DNA of 64,000 nt from Catellatospora sp. KI3 (GTDB lineage Bacteria > Actinomycetota > Actinomycetes > Mycobacteriales > Micromonosporaceae): positions 124,001 through 188,000 of the forward strand of contig NZ_JASAMB010000001.1 of assembly GCF_029948125.1 (NCBI RefSeq), written 5' to 3'. Below are positions 34,432-43,725 of this stretch, piece after piece. The stretch's first letter is position 1; every line of letters begins with the position of its first letter. A model generated the notes under the pieces. The model was not told where the DNA came from. It searched no databases and worked only from the letters and a program-made list of their open reading frames with translations. The translations under genes were made by a program, and so were the position numbers.

Positions 34432-35514
34432 CTAAACGATCACCCGGCCGCGTAGCACGATCCGGCGCGGTGCGAGCAGTGCCCGCAGGTCCCGGCGCGG
34501 ATCCTCGGCGTACACGACCAGGTCGGCCCAGCCGCCCTCGACCAGTCCGGGGAAGCCGAGCCAGTCCCGGGCCCGCCACGACCCCGCCGCCAGCACGTCG
34601 GACGCGCTCATGCCGGCCGCGTGCAGCCGCAGCATCTCCTGCGCGGCCAGCCCGTGCGAGATGCCGCCGCCGGCGTCGGAGCCGACGAAGACCGGCACCC
34701 CCGCCTCGTACGCGGCGCGCACGACGTCGGGGAAACGGTCCCGCAGCGCCAGCATGTGCTTGGCGTAGCCGGGGAACTTCGCCTCGGCCCGCGCCGCGAT
34801 GTGCCCGAACGTCTCAATGTTGATCATCGTGGGCACCAGGGCGGTCCCCCGCCGCGCCATCTCGTCGACCAGGTCGGTCGACAGGCCGGTGCCGTGCTCC
34901 ACGCAGTCGATCCCGGCCCGGACCAGCGTCGCCACGCTGGACTCCTCGAAGCAGTGCGCGGTGATCCGCGCCCCGGCCGCGTGCGCCGCCGCGACCGCCG
35001 CGGTGAGAGTGGCCTCGTCCCAGGCGGGCGCGAGGTCGCCCCGGTCGCGGTCGATCCAGTCGCCGACCAGCTTCACCCAGCCGGTGCCCGCGGCCGCCTG
35101 CCGGGTCACCTCGGCGACCACCTGGTCGGCGGGCACCTCGACCCCGATCTCGGGCAGGTAGCGGCGCGGCGGGGCGACGTGCCGCCCGGCGCGGGCCAGG
35201 CGCGGCACCTCCGGGTCGCCGTCCAGCACCGCGTACGGCATGGGCGAGCCCGCGTCCCGCAGCGCCAGCACTCCGGCGTCGCGGTCGATCAGGGCCAGCG
35301 CCTTGGCCTGGGGCACGCTGGCCACCGGGGTGCCACCGGGCGCGATGCCGATGTGGCAGTGCGCGTCGACCAGCCCCGGCAGCACGAACCCGCCTTCGCT
35401 GATCGTCTCCGCCCCGGCAACCGGGGTCAGCGACACCCGGTCACCGACCAGCCAGAGGTCCCGCACCTCGTCCTCGGGGAGCACCACTCCCCGTACGTGC
35501 AGCGCCGTCGCCAT
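34432..35514 (-). CDS. Amidohydrolase-family metal-dependent hydrolase
   Basis: 360 residues from the ATG at 35514 (MATALHVRGVVLPEDE). Metal site: VDAHCHIG (HxH), ITAHCFEE, CVEHG and GSDAGGGISHG, the usual His/His/His/Asp pattern of the imidazolonepropionase/dipeptidase-like subgroup. The small beta domain flanks the barrel. The substrate is not evident. It is the first gene of a two-gene unit with proS, and its 5' end is only 49 bp from the divergent PH-like gene. Confidence 0.88.
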   Translation of the reverse strand: MATALHVRGVVLPEDEVRDLWLVGDRVSLTPVAGAETISEGGFVLPGLVDAHCHIGIAPGGTPVASVPQAKALALIDRDAGVLALRDAGSPMPYAVLDGDPEVPRLARAGRHVAPPRRYLPEIGVEVPADQVVAEVTRQAAAGTGWVKLVGDWIDRDRGDLAPAWDEATLTAAVAAAHAAGARITAHCFEESSVATLVRAGIDCVEHGTGLSTDLVDEMARRGTALVPTMINIETFGHIAARAEAKFPGYAKHMLALRDRFPDVVRAAYEAGVPVFVGSDAGGGISHGLAAQEMLRLHAAGMSASDVLAAGSWRARDWLGFPGLVEGGWADLVVYAEDPRRDLRALLAPRRIVLRGRVIV

Positions 35515-35563
35515 GATCTGCACTGTCCCACACGCCTCGCCGACCGCCGCTACCCTGTCCGCC

Positions 35564-36358
35564 ATGTCGCCGCTACCGCTGTCCCCACCCAGGTTGTCGC
35601 TGTCCCGGCTGCGCTGGGCGGCCACGGGCCTGGCCGGGGCGGCCCTGCTGCTGCGTATCGGGCACGCGGTGTGGTGGGCGCCGCGTCTGCGCGGCCACTC
35701 GATGATCATTCAGGCGCTGCCGTCGGTCGGCATCGCCATGCTGGTGTTCGGGGTCGCGATGCTGCTGCTCTGGCCGTACCGCCGCCCGCCGCGCGGTTTC
35801 ACCGCCACCGGCCTGGCCTTCGTCGGGCCCGCCTCGCCCGCCGCCGGCACGGCGGGGATTCTGGCGGCGTACCTCGCGGGCAACTTCAGCGACGGGCTGG
35901 CGGACGTCGACGGCGGACTCACCGCCGACCCCGGGATGTGGATCGCCGCCGGGCTGCTCATGACCCCCTTCCTCGCCGTCGGCGCCCTGCTGGTCTGGCG
36001 CGGGCCGAGAGTGGTCCTGGACCGCGAGGGGATCACCGTCCGCAGGCTGCGCAACCGGCGCATCCCGTGGGCGGCCCTGGCCCCGGGCGGGCCGGACCTG
36101 CCGCGCGGGTCGGAGCGTGAGCTGTGGCTGTCCGTCCTGACGGGCGCCGGCGGGCACCGGCTGGTGCCGGTCACGCTGAACCGGCTCCACGTGGACGGCG
36201 CGTTCCTGGCCCAGACGATCCGCCACTACGCCGAGCACCCGGAGCACCGGGCCGCCATCGGCACCGCCGCGGAGCTCGACCGGCTGACCGCCGCGTGCCC
36301 GGACTCGCCTACCGCGGACACCGCCGCCGGACTCCGCGACCTCGGTCTGCGGGGCTGA
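35564..36358 (+). CDS. Membrane protein with PH-like (bPH2-type) domain
   Basis: 264 residues. Four hydrophobic segments (~15-35, 50-70, 85-108, 130-150) precede a domain starting VVLDREGITVRRLRNRRIPWAAL, which has the strand pattern of bacterial PH (bPH2/DUF304-like) domains. The C-terminus is helical. The ATG at 35564 begins the hydrophobic N-terminus; longer frames run antisense to the amidohydrolase. Function is unknown. Confidence 0.65.
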   Translation: MSPLPLSPPRLSLSRLRWAATGLAGAALLLRIGHAVWWAPRLRGHSMIIQALPSVGIAMLVFGVAMLLLWPYRRPPRGFTATGLAFVGPASPAAGTAGILAAYLAGNFSDGLADVDGGLTADPGMWIAAGLLMTPFLAVGALLVWRGPRVVLDREGITVRRLRNRRIPWAALAPGGPDLPRGSERELWLSVLTGAGGHRLVPVTLNRLHVDGAFLAQTIRHYAEHPEHRAAIGTAAELDRLTAACPDSPTADTAAGLRDLGLRG

Positions 36359-36402
36359 GCCTGCGATGCCTCGCCGCTGTCCCGGCGAGTGGGTTCCTCG
36401 CG

Positions 36403-36450
36403 CGGTCACACCTCATATGGTGTAGCCACAACCCGTGAGGTGTGACCGCT
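36403..36450. terminator. Bidirectional terminator (14-bp perfect stem)
   Basis: GCGGTCACACCTCA pairs with TGAGGTGTGACCGC around a 20-base loop, between the convergent PH-like and sulfotransferase genes. Confidence 0.8.
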
Positions 36451-36454
36451 GAAC

Positions 36455-37369
36455 TCATACTGTTTCGCGGTGCAGCCAGGGCAGCAGGTCGGGGGCGCCG
36501 TACGCGGCGGCCAGGTCGGCGGCGCGAGCCTGGTAGCGAGCCAGTTCGGCGGGGTCGAGCAGTTCCCGGCCGGCACCGGAGCCGCCCCGGCGGAAGAAGG
36601 CGGACCGGCTCTTGAGTACGCCCAGACTGTCCGGGACCAACCGGTCGGCGCCCGCCCGCATCCGTTCGAACGTGGCCGCCTCCACCAGGATCGGCCAGGT
36701 GTGCTCGGGCACCGCGATGCCCAGCCGGGCCGCGAGCGCCCGCATCTGCCCGTCCAGGTCGGCCAGCAGGTCGTCGTAGTGCACCAGCACGACGTTGGGC
36801 TGCTCGCGGCGGCGCCAGGCGTCGGCGAGATGCCAGATCACGCCGGGCAGCGAGTCCATCTCCTCGCGGGGATCGGCCTCGCGGGCGGCCCAGCGAAGCA
36901 GGGCCTCGTGCTCGGTGCGCTGCGGCCGGGGCGGCTCGGCCGGGTCGGGCGCGGGCTGGCCGGTGAGTTCGCGCAGGCGGGCCCGGTCGAGGTTGTTGCT
37001 CTGGTGGTGCAGCGACACGGCCATGTCCAGCGGATGCCGCGCGACCACCACGTAGACGCACTCGTCGTGCAGCGGGACCCCGTCCAGCGGGGTGTGCGTC
37101 TTGAGGAAGCGGCGGTGCGGCTGCGCGGCGAGCTGCGCGTACACCTCGTCGGCGGGGGTGACCAGCCAGTCCAGCCAGGGCGACAGCTCGTTCAGCGGCG
37201 CGGGCAGGTGGGGGGTCTGGAAGACCAGCAGGGCGCAGATCATCTGCATCCAGGTGGTGCCGCTCTTGGAGCGGGTACTGATCACGATGTCGCCGGCGCG
37301 GGGCGGGAAGGCGAGCCAGCGGGCACTGTCCTCGTCGGACGACCGGTAGCGGACGGGTTGATCAGGCAT
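36455..37369 (-). CDS. Sulfotransferase (PAPS-dependent)
   Basis: 304 residues. The 5'-phosphosulfate loop is STRSKSGTTWMQMI (~31-44), the 3'-phosphate motif is VVVARHPLDMAVSLHHQ (~105-120), and a FFRRGGSGAGRELL segment near the end replaces the usual RKGxxGDW. This matches the cytosolic-type Sulfotransfer_1 family. The acceptor is unknown. The start is 58-75 bp from a LexA box on the same intergenic region, but the box overlaps a promoter that reads the other way. Confidence 0.9.
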   Translation of the reverse strand: MPDQPVRYRSSDEDSARWLAFPPRAGDIVISTRSKSGTTWMQMICALLVFQTPHLPAPLNELSPWLDWLVTPADEVYAQLAAQPHRRFLKTHTPLDGVPLHDECVYVVVARHPLDMAVSLHHQSNNLDRARLRELTGQPAPDPAEPPRPQRTEHEALLRWAAREADPREEMDSLPGVIWHLADAWRRREQPNVVLVHYDDLLADLDGQMRALAARLGIAVPEHTWPILVEAATFERMRAGADRLVPDSLGVLKSRSAFFRRGGSGAGRELLDPAELARYQARAADLAAAYGAPDLLPWLHRETV

Positions 37370-37417
37370 GACGCCGAGGGTAGACGATCATTCACGGTTC
37401 ACTCGAACGAGAAGACC

Positions 37418-37446
37418 TTGCCTTGTTCGAACACCTGTTCGATAAT
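37418..37446 (+). promoter_or_regulatory. Promoter overlapping a perfect LexA/SOS box
   Basis: TTGCCT (37418-37423), a 17-base spacer and GATAAT (37441-37446) form a near-consensus housekeeping promoter. The palindrome TCGAAC-ACCT-GTTCGA (37427-37442) matches the mycobacterial/actinobacterial LexA box TCGAAC(N4)GTTCGA exactly and spans the spacer and the first bases of the -10, where LexA would block RNA polymerase. Transcription would begin near 37453. Confidence 0.85.
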
Positions 37447-37452
37447 GGATGC

Positions 37453-37524
37453 ATGGCGGGGCGCCGGGGCAGCTGGGTGATGGCAGTCAGCTTCTGCCCC
37501 GACGCCTCACCGTTGGCGACGTGA
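37453..37524 (+). CDS. Candidate leaderless 23-residue SOS-controlled peptide
   Basis: An ATG lies exactly 7 bases after the -10 hexamer, where transcription should begin, giving a leaderless mRNA of the kind common in actinobacteria. The frame encodes a 23-residue peptide beginning MAGRRGSWVMAVSFCP and ending ASPLAT, with G/C at 21 of 23 third positions. It has one Cys and a short hydrophobic centre. No homologue is recognised. The reading frame could be incidental to a structured RNA. Confidence 0.35.
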   Translation: MAGRRGSWVMAVSFCPDASPLAT

Positions 37525-37560
37525 GGCATCGCCGACGACCTGCATCGATCCAATGCAGAC

Positions 37561-37620
37561 GAAGACCGCCGTCCCCCGGCGCGCACCGCGCGCACAAGCC
37601 CTCGGGGGACGGCGGTCTTC
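37561..37620. terminator. Shared terminator of the SOS unit and ffh (18-bp perfect stem)
   Basis: GAAGACCGCCGTCCCCCG pairs with CGGGGGACGGCGGTCTTC around a 24-base loop that itself contains GCGCG inverted repeats. It lies 9 bp beyond the ffh stop. Confidence 0.88.
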
Positions 37621-37629
37621 GTCACGTCC

Positions 37630-39189
37630 CTACTTGTCCTTGTCGCCCTTCATCAGCTTGCCGAAGTCGAGCTTCGGGGCCTTGAACGCGCCGCCGCTCT
37701 GACCGCCGAGCTGCTGCTCCAGTGCGGCCGGGTCCATGCCCGGGGGCAACTGCGGCATGCCCGCGGGCATCCCGCCGGGCAGGCCCGCGAAGCCGCCCCG
37801 GCCGCCGCCACCGCCGCCGCCCTTGGTGCCCTTGCGCTTGTTCTTCGGCGACTTGGTCGCCTTGCGGCGGGCACCGGGCAGGCCCATCATGCCGCCCATC
37901 TGCTTCATCATCTTCTGCGCCTGCTCGAAGCGGTTGAGCAGCTGGTTGACGTCCATCACGGTGACACCCGAACCGCGGGCGATGCGGGCCCGGCGCGAGC
38001 CGTTGATGATCTTCGGCGTGGTCCGCTCGGCCGGGGTCATCGAGCGGATGATCGCGGTGACCCGGTCGAAGTGACTGTCGTCGAGCTCCGCGAGCTGGTC
38101 CTTCATCTGCCCCATGCCGGGCATCATGCCGAGCAGGTTCGCGATCGGACCCATCCGCCGTACGGCGACGAGCTGGTCGAGGAAGTCCTCCAGGGTGAAC
38201 TGCTCGCCACCGAGCAGCTTCGACGCCATCTTCTCCTTCTGATCGGCGTCGAAGGCCTGCTCGGCCTGCTCGATCAGGGTGAGCACGTCGCCCATGCCGA
38301 GGATGCGGCTGGCCATCCGGTCGGGGTGGAAGACGTCGAAGTCCTCCAGCTTCTCGCCGGTGGACGCGAACAGGATCGGCTGGCCGGTGACCTCGCGCAC
38401 CGACAGCGCCGCGCCGCCGCGGGCGTCGCCGTCGAGCTTCGACAGGACCACACCGGTGATGCCCACGCCGTCGCGGAACGCCTCGGCGGTGGCCACCGCG
38501 TCCTGGCCGACCATGGCGTCGATGACGAAGATGACCTCGTCGGGGTTGACCGCGTCGCGGATCGCGGCGGCCTGGTTCATCATCTCGACGTCGATACCGA
38601 GGCGGCCGGCGGTGTCGACGATCACGATGTCGCGCATGGCGCGCTTGGCGTGCTCGATCGAGTCCTTGGCGACCTGGACCGGGTCGCCGACGCCGTTGCC
38701 CGGCTCCGGCGCGTACACCTCGACACCGGCGCGCTGGCCGAGCACCTGGAGCTGGTTGACCGCGTTGGGGCGCTGGAGGTCGCACGCGACCAGCAGCGGC
38801 TGGTTGCCCTGGGCCTTGAGCCAGCGGGCCAGCTTGCCCGCGAGCGTGGTCTTACCGGAACCCTGCAGACCGGCCAGCATGATCACGGTCGGCGGCTGCT
38901 TGGCGAACTGCAGGCGCCGCGCCTGCCCGCCGAGGATCGCGATCAGCTCCTCGTGGACGATCTTGATGATCTGCTGGGCGGGGTTCAGCGCCTGCGACAC
39001 CTGCGCGCCGCGCGCCCGCTCCTTGAGCTTGAAGATGAAGGCCTTGACCACCGGCAGCGCGACGTCGGCCTCCAGCAGCGCCAGTCGGATCTCACGCGCG
39101 GTGGCGTCGATGTCGGCGTCGGTGAGCCGGCCCTTGCCCCGCAGCTTCGTGAAGATGCCGGAGAGCCGGTCGCTCAGGGTGTCAAACAC
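37630..39189 (-). CDS. ffh: Signal recognition particle protein Ffh
   Basis: 519 residues from a GTG at 39189 (FDTLSDRLSGIFTKLRGKG). The N domain is followed by the G domain with GLQGSGKTT, DTAGRLGID, TKLDG-type SKLDGDARGG and the M domain (GMMPGMGQMKDQ, TPAERTTPKIINGSRRARIARGSG). The C-terminal ~60 residues are Gly/Pro/Met-rich (a run of seven Gly) and longer than in many Ffh proteins. It targets membrane and secreted proteins with 4.5S RNA to FtsY. The transcript ends at the shared terminator. Confidence 0.98.
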   Translation of the reverse strand: MFDTLSDRLSGIFTKLRGKGRLTDADIDATAREIRLALLEADVALPVVKAFIFKLKERARGAQVSQALNPAQQIIKIVHEELIAILGGQARRLQFAKQPPTVIMLAGLQGSGKTTLAGKLARWLKAQGNQPLLVACDLQRPNAVNQLQVLGQRAGVEVYAPEPGNGVGDPVQVAKDSIEHAKRAMRDIVIVDTAGRLGIDVEMMNQAAAIRDAVNPDEVIFVIDAMVGQDAVATAEAFRDGVGITGVVLSKLDGDARGGAALSVREVTGQPILFASTGEKLEDFDVFHPDRMASRILGMGDVLTLIEQAEQAFDADQKEKMASKLLGGEQFTLEDFLDQLVAVRRMGPIANLLGMMPGMGQMKDQLAELDDSHFDRVTAIIRSMTPAERTTPKIINGSRRARIARGSGVTVMDVNQLLNRFEQAQKMMKQMGGMMGLPGARRKATKSPKNKRKGTKGGGGGGGRGGFAGLPGGMPAGMPQLPPGMDPAALEQQLGGQSGGAFKAPKLDFGKLMKGDKDK

Positions 39190-39324
39190 AGCGCAACATC
39201 CCAAATCGTCGAGTTCTACTGGGTACAGGCAGAAGCAGCCTTGGTAAGGGTAGCCCGTGCCCACCCGCCCCACCGCGCCCGCGCGCCCTGTCCCGTCTCT
39301 TCCCCGCCCCGCAGCGCGTCATGC

Positions 39325-39396
39325 GTTCGTACGGTTTCGGGGAAAGTGCAGGAAAGACGGCCATGATTCGTGCAGTCTCCCCGAAACCGCACGAAC
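39325..39396. repeat. Dispersed palindromic element, copy 4 (diverged)
   Basis: The outer arms (GTTCGTACGGTTTCGGGGA and its near complement with GTGCGG) keep the GTTTCGGGGA core. Several inner mismatches and an outer extension (GTTCG/CGAAC) distinguish it. It lies between ffh and glnD, both on the minus strand. Confidence 0.88.
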
Positions 39397-39409
39397 CATC
39401 CGGCGCGGG

Positions 39410-41695
39410 TCAGGCGGCGGCCAGGACCGCCGCCTCGACCTCGGCGCGATCGAAGTCGCCTACCAGGTAGAAGGCGTCGACGACGTCGGCACCCAGGGTC
39501 GACACCCGGGCCGTGCGGACGTCGACGCCCAGCTCGGCCAGGGCCGACGTGACCCGGTAGAGCAGGCCGGGGGCGTCGGTCGCGCGCAGCTCCAGGACCT
39601 GCGCGTCGGTCGCCTCGGCCCAGATCACCCGGGGTGCCGCCGCCGAGCCGCGCCCGTTTCCGGCGGCGGCCAGTCGCCGGGGCGCGGGCAGCTGGTCCAG
39701 GCCCACGCGGCGCAGGTCGGCCGCGAGCAGCTCCCGGTCCGGCGCCGTGCCGTAGCGGGCGTTGACCGCGCATTCGAAGATCGCCCGGTCGCCGATGGTC
39801 GACGAGTTGACCGCGACGATCTCCAGGCGGTGGGTGGCCAGGCAGCCCGCGACGGCGGCGAGCAGGCCGCGCCGGTCCTGGGCGGCCAGCGCGACCCAGT
39901 CGTCGGCGACCTGGACCACCGGCATCGGCCCGGCGGCCAGCGCCGGGTCGGGGGCTGCGGGCGCGGGCGGCTCGGCACCGCCGAGGACCGCGCGTACCCG
40001 GTTGACCAGGTCGTCGATGAGTTTGGACTTCCAGGCCGACCAGGCCGCCGGGCCGGTGGCGGCGGCGTCGGAGCGGGCCAGCATGTGCAGCAGCTCCAGC
40101 GTGGTGACGTCGCCGACGGCCTTGACGACCTGCGCGATCGTCGCCGGATCATCGAGGTCGCGGCGGGTGGCCACGTCCGGCAGCAGCAGGTGGTGGCGGA
40201 CCAGGTTCGAGATCGTGGTGACGTCGGCGGTGGGCAGGCCCATCGCCGTACCGATGTCCAGGACCAGGTCGGCGCCGATCTCGCTGTGGTCGCCGGGCAG
40301 GCCCTTGCCGACGTCGTGCAGCAGCGCGCCGAGCACCAGCAGGTCGGGCCGGGACACCTCGCGGGACCAGGTCGCGGCGTTGGCCGCGGCCTGCACCAGG
40401 TGCCGGTCGAGGGTGTACCGGTGCACCGGGTGGTGCTGCGGCGTGCCACGCAGCCGGGTCCACTGCGGCAGCCAGTGCGAGGTCAGCCCGAACCGGTCGC
40501 ACGCCTCCCAGGCGGGCACCAGCCCGGTGCCCGCGCCGAGCAGCGTCAGGAACGCGGAACGCGCCGAGGACGGCCACGGGGTCGGCAGCGGCGGGCAGAA
40601 CCGGGCCAGCCACTCCAGCGTGGCCCGCGCGATGGGCATGTGGTGCTGCGCGGCGGCGGCGGCCACCCGCAGCGACAGCGACGGGTCGGGGTGCGGCCCG
40701 ACGGCCGCGCGGGCCAGCACGATCTCGCCGTTGACGGCGACCACGTCCCGGGCGACCGGCCGGCGGACCGAGGCCGCCTCGGCGGCGCGCGGGTCGACGC
40801 CCCGGCCGGTCGGCCCGTGCCAGCGCTGCACCGAGCGCCAGGCGTCGGTCAAGGACCAGGAGACGGTACGCGCGTCGAGCCCGATCCGGCGCAGCAGCGC
40901 GTCCCCGTCGGCCAGCCCGAGCAGCTCAGCCACCTGCAGCCGCTCCTGCGCCCGCAGCCGGTCGTTGCGCCGCCCGACGCTGACGTGCAGCGCGTCGCGT
41001 ACGTCCAGCAGCCGCGTCGCGGCCGCGCGCACCTGCGGCGGCAGCGCGTCGGCGACCCCGGCCACGCCGATGCCGCGCAGCACCCCCACGTCGCGCAGCC
41101 CTCCGGCGGCCTCCTTGAGATCGCCCTCCAGCAGGTACGCCAGTTCGCCGTGGGCGGCGTGGCGCTCCTCGCACAGCTCCCGCAGCCGCAGCAGCTGGCG
41201 GCGGCCGGTGCGCCGCCACTGGTCGACCGCGGCGCGCGACAGCTGGGCGGTCAGCGCCGGATCACCGGCCACATGCCGGGCGTCGAGCAGGCCGAGCGCG
41301 ACCTTGACGTCGTCGTGCGCGGCGTCCAGCGACTCGGCGACGGTACGGGTCGAGTGGTCCAGCCCCAGCCGGGCGTCCCAGATCGGGTACCACAGCGAGG
41401 CGGCCAGCTCGTCGATGCCCGGCACGCCGGTGTGCAGCAGGATCAGGTCGAGGTCGCCGTGCGGCGTGCACTCGCGGCGGCCCAGCCCGCCGACGGCCAC
41501 CAGGGCCAGCCCGGTGGACCGCTCGGTGAAGGCGGGCGGCACCAGGCGGCGCAGCCAGTCGTCGAGCGCGTCGGCCCGGGCGGCCCGGGCGTCGGCACCG
41601 ATGGCGGACGGATCGCGCTGCGCGAGCCGGGTATAGGCGGGCCCGGGGCCCACCGCCCCGTCCGTGCTGGAAGGTGCGGTGTTCCCCGGGCCCAT
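39410..41695 (-). CDS. glnD: [Protein-PII] uridylyl/adenylyltransferase GlnD
   Basis: 761 residues: nucleotidyltransferase domain with GGLGRRECTPHGDLDLILLH (Gly69-Gly70, Asp81 and Asp83), HD domain with LLHDVGKGLPGDHSEIG, and C-terminal ACT domains (VALAAQDRRGLLAAVAG, LELRATDAPGLLYRVTSALAEL). In actinobacteria this enzyme adenylylates PII at Tyr51 according to nitrogen status. It follows glnB by 30 bp in the amt-glnB-glnD operon. The ATG at 41695 follows AGAGGGACC. Confidence 0.96.
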   Translation of the reverse strand: MGPGNTAPSSTDGAVGPGPAYTRLAQRDPSAIGADARAARADALDDWLRRLVPPAFTERSTGLALVAVGGLGRRECTPHGDLDLILLHTGVPGIDELAASLWYPIWDARLGLDHSTRTVAESLDAAHDDVKVALGLLDARHVAGDPALTAQLSRAAVDQWRRTGRRQLLRLRELCEERHAAHGELAYLLEGDLKEAAGGLRDVGVLRGIGVAGVADALPPQVRAAATRLLDVRDALHVSVGRRNDRLRAQERLQVAELLGLADGDALLRRIGLDARTVSWSLTDAWRSVQRWHGPTGRGVDPRAAEAASVRRPVARDVVAVNGEIVLARAAVGPHPDPSLSLRVAAAAAQHHMPIARATLEWLARFCPPLPTPWPSSARSAFLTLLGAGTGLVPAWEACDRFGLTSHWLPQWTRLRGTPQHHPVHRYTLDRHLVQAAANAATWSREVSRPDLLVLGALLHDVGKGLPGDHSEIGADLVLDIGTAMGLPTADVTTISNLVRHHLLLPDVATRRDLDDPATIAQVVKAVGDVTTLELLHMLARSDAAATGPAAWSAWKSKLIDDLVNRVRAVLGGAEPPAPAAPDPALAAGPMPVVQVADDWVALAAQDRRGLLAAVAGCLATHRLEIVAVNSSTIGDRAIFECAVNARYGTAPDRELLAADLRRVGLDQLPAPRRLAAAGNGRGSAAAPRVIWAEATDAQVLELRATDAPGLLYRVTSALAELGVDVRTARVSTLGADVVDAFYLVGDFDRAEVEAAVLAAA

Positions 41696-41725
41696 GGTCC
41701 CTCTTTCAGGTTGTTCGTGCGGAGA

Positions 41726-42088
<363 letters not shown>

Positions 42089-43510
42089 TTAACCGGACAC
42101 CTTCTCGGTGACCGGAGCCGACTCCTCGACCTCGGCCACGGGGGCCTTCGGCGTGCTGATACCCGCGAGGGCGAAGGCGCCGGTGCCGCCGCCACCACTG
42201 GCCGGAGAGAAGTCGTAAGCGCTCTCGGCGTGCTCGCTGATGTCGATGCCCTCGATCTCGGCCTCCTTGGAGACCCGCAGCCCGGCGACCTTGCTCACCA
42301 CGAAGGCGATGATGCCGGCGACCGCGAAGGAGTACACCGAGACGATGCCGCTGGCCAGCGCCTGCCGACCCAGCTGGGTCGCGCCGCCGCCGTAGAACAG
42401 GCCCTCGCTGGCGCCGAGGATCTTCGGGTCGGTGATCCAGGAGTTGACCGCCGCGTTGGCGAACAGGCCGATCGCCAGCGAGCCGATCCAGCCGCCGACG
42501 AAGTGCACGCCGACCACGTCGAGCGAGTCGTCGTAGCCGAGCTTGTACTTCAGGCTCACCGCCAGGGCGCAGACCGCACCCGCGACCAGGCCCAGCACGA
42601 CCGCGGCCCAGGGCGAGATGAAACCGCAGGCGGGGGTGATCGCGACCAGACCGGCCACGGCACCGGACGAGGCACCGACCAGGGTCGGCTTGCCGTCGCG
42701 GATCCACTCGACCAGCAGCCAGCCCAGCAGGGCGGCGGCGGTGGCGACCTGGGTGTTGACGAACGCGATCGCGGCGGTGCTGTCGACGGTCAGCTCGGAG
42801 CCGGCGTTGAAGCCGAACCAGCCGAACCACAGCAGACCGGCGCCCAGGGCGACGAACGGCACGTTGTGCGGCTTGAAGGTGTCCCGGGGCCAGCCCACGC
42901 GCTTGCCGATGACCAGCGCCGCGGCCAGGGCCGCCGCACCGGCGTTGATGTGCACCGCGGTACCGCCGGCGAAGTCCAGCGCGTGGATCTTGGCGCCGAT
43001 GAAGCCGCCGCCCCACACCCAGTGCGCGACCGGCACGTAGACCAGGGTGAACCAGCCGGCGGCGAACAGCAGCCAGCCGAAGAACTTGGTGCGGTCCGAC
43101 AGCGAGCCGCTGATCAGGGCGACCGTGATGATGGCGAACATCATCTGGAAGACCATGAACACGTAGGTCGGGATGCCGGTGGACGAGCCGCCCGCGAACC
43201 AGAACTCGGCGTTCGTGGTGCCCGTGGTGCCCTTGGCGAACCCGAGGTACTGCGTGAAGCTGCCGATGAAGTCGTTGTTGCTCTCGTTGACGCCGAAGCT
43301 CAGCGAGAAGCCGTACAGCAGCCAGAGCACCGAGATGAGCCCGATGGACGAGAAGCTCATCATCATCATGTTCAGGACGCTCTTGGACCGGTTCAGGCCA
43401 CCGTAGAAGAAGGCCAGGCCGGGCGTCATGAGCAGAACCAGCGCGGAGGAGACCAGCAACCAGGTGGTGTTGCCGGTGTCGACCGTGAGTACTTCCTCAG
43501 CGAGCAGCAC
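42089..43510 (-). CDS. amt: Ammonium transporter Amt
   Basis: 473 residues with 11 transmembrane helices. The family signature DFAGGTAVHINAGAAALAAA, twin-His pore region and the C-terminal tail (~45 residues after the last helix, EIEGIDISEHAESAYDFSP) are present. It conducts ammonium and is blocked by the PII T-loop encoded next door. The GTG at 43510 follows GGAGGG. Two GlnR-type boxes lie 180-215 bp upstream, consistent with induction in nitrogen limitation. Confidence 0.97.
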   Translation of the reverse strand: MLLAEEVLTVDTGNTTWLLVSSALVLLMTPGLAFFYGGLNRSKSVLNMMMMSFSSIGLISVLWLLYGFSLSFGVNESNNDFIGSFTQYLGFAKGTTGTTNAEFWFAGGSSTGIPTYVFMVFQMMFAIITVALISGSLSDRTKFFGWLLFAAGWFTLVYVPVAHWVWGGGFIGAKIHALDFAGGTAVHINAGAAALAAALVIGKRVGWPRDTFKPHNVPFVALGAGLLWFGWFGFNAGSELTVDSTAAIAFVNTQVATAAALLGWLLVEWIRDGKPTLVGASSGAVAGLVAITPACGFISPWAAVVLGLVAGAVCALAVSLKYKLGYDDSLDVVGVHFVGGWIGSLAIGLFANAAVNSWITDPKILGASEGLFYGGGATQLGRQALASGIVSVYSFAVAGIIAFVVSKVAGLRVSKEAEIEGIDISEHAESAYDFSPASGGGGTGAFALAGISTPKAPVAEVEESAPVTEKVSG

Positions 43511-43688
43511 GCTGCCCTCCTTTGGGTGAGATCCTCCCTCCCAGCCCCCGGAGGCGTCCCGTACGGCTCGCCGCCGCTGAAACCGGCGAGCCTCTCGGCC
43601 CGTCGCCTCCGCCCACCGGCTTCAGTGCCGTTGGTGCTGGTTGGGGGGCAGCATTGCCGTCCCCTGTTTCACGCAACGACGCTGGTCG

Positions 43689-43725
43689 GTTTCCAGCACG
43701 TCACGATCTGTTTCGTACGTGTGAA
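43689..43725 (-). promoter_or_regulatory. Two GlnR-type boxes upstream of amt
   Basis: Read on the minus strand: TTCAC-6-GAAAC, 5 bases, then GTGAC-6-GAAAC. Both units fit the actinobacterial GlnR pattern gTnAC-n6-GaAAC; the second matches in full and the first differs at one base. The amt-glnB-glnD operon is a known GlnR target in Streptomyces. Confidence 0.75.

Larger units (their letters stand above)
37453..37620 (+). ncRNA. Candidate SOS-regulated small structured RNA (~168 nt)
   Basis: The expected transcript from the LexA-box promoter to the terminator holds, in order: CGGGGCAG/CTGCCCCG (37465-37501, with an inner CTG/CAG extension), GCCTCAC/GTGAGGC (37504-37527), CTGCAT/ATGCAG (37540-37558) and an 18-bp-stem terminator (37561-37620). 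No annotated-size gene is present. It ends head-on with ffh. Four consecutive stems between a strong promoter and terminator are characteristic of a small RNA. Confidence 0.55.

Noticed and set aside
37453-37620. 4.5S/SRP RNA gene near ffh
   Set aside because: No SRP core with the GGAA tetraloop and asymmetric loop was found; the stems seen do not fit.
37449-37685. A 78-codon frame starting at 37449
   Set aside because: The ATG lies only 3 bases after the -10 box and the frame runs through the terminator into ffh antisense; the ATG at 37453 fits transcription start better.
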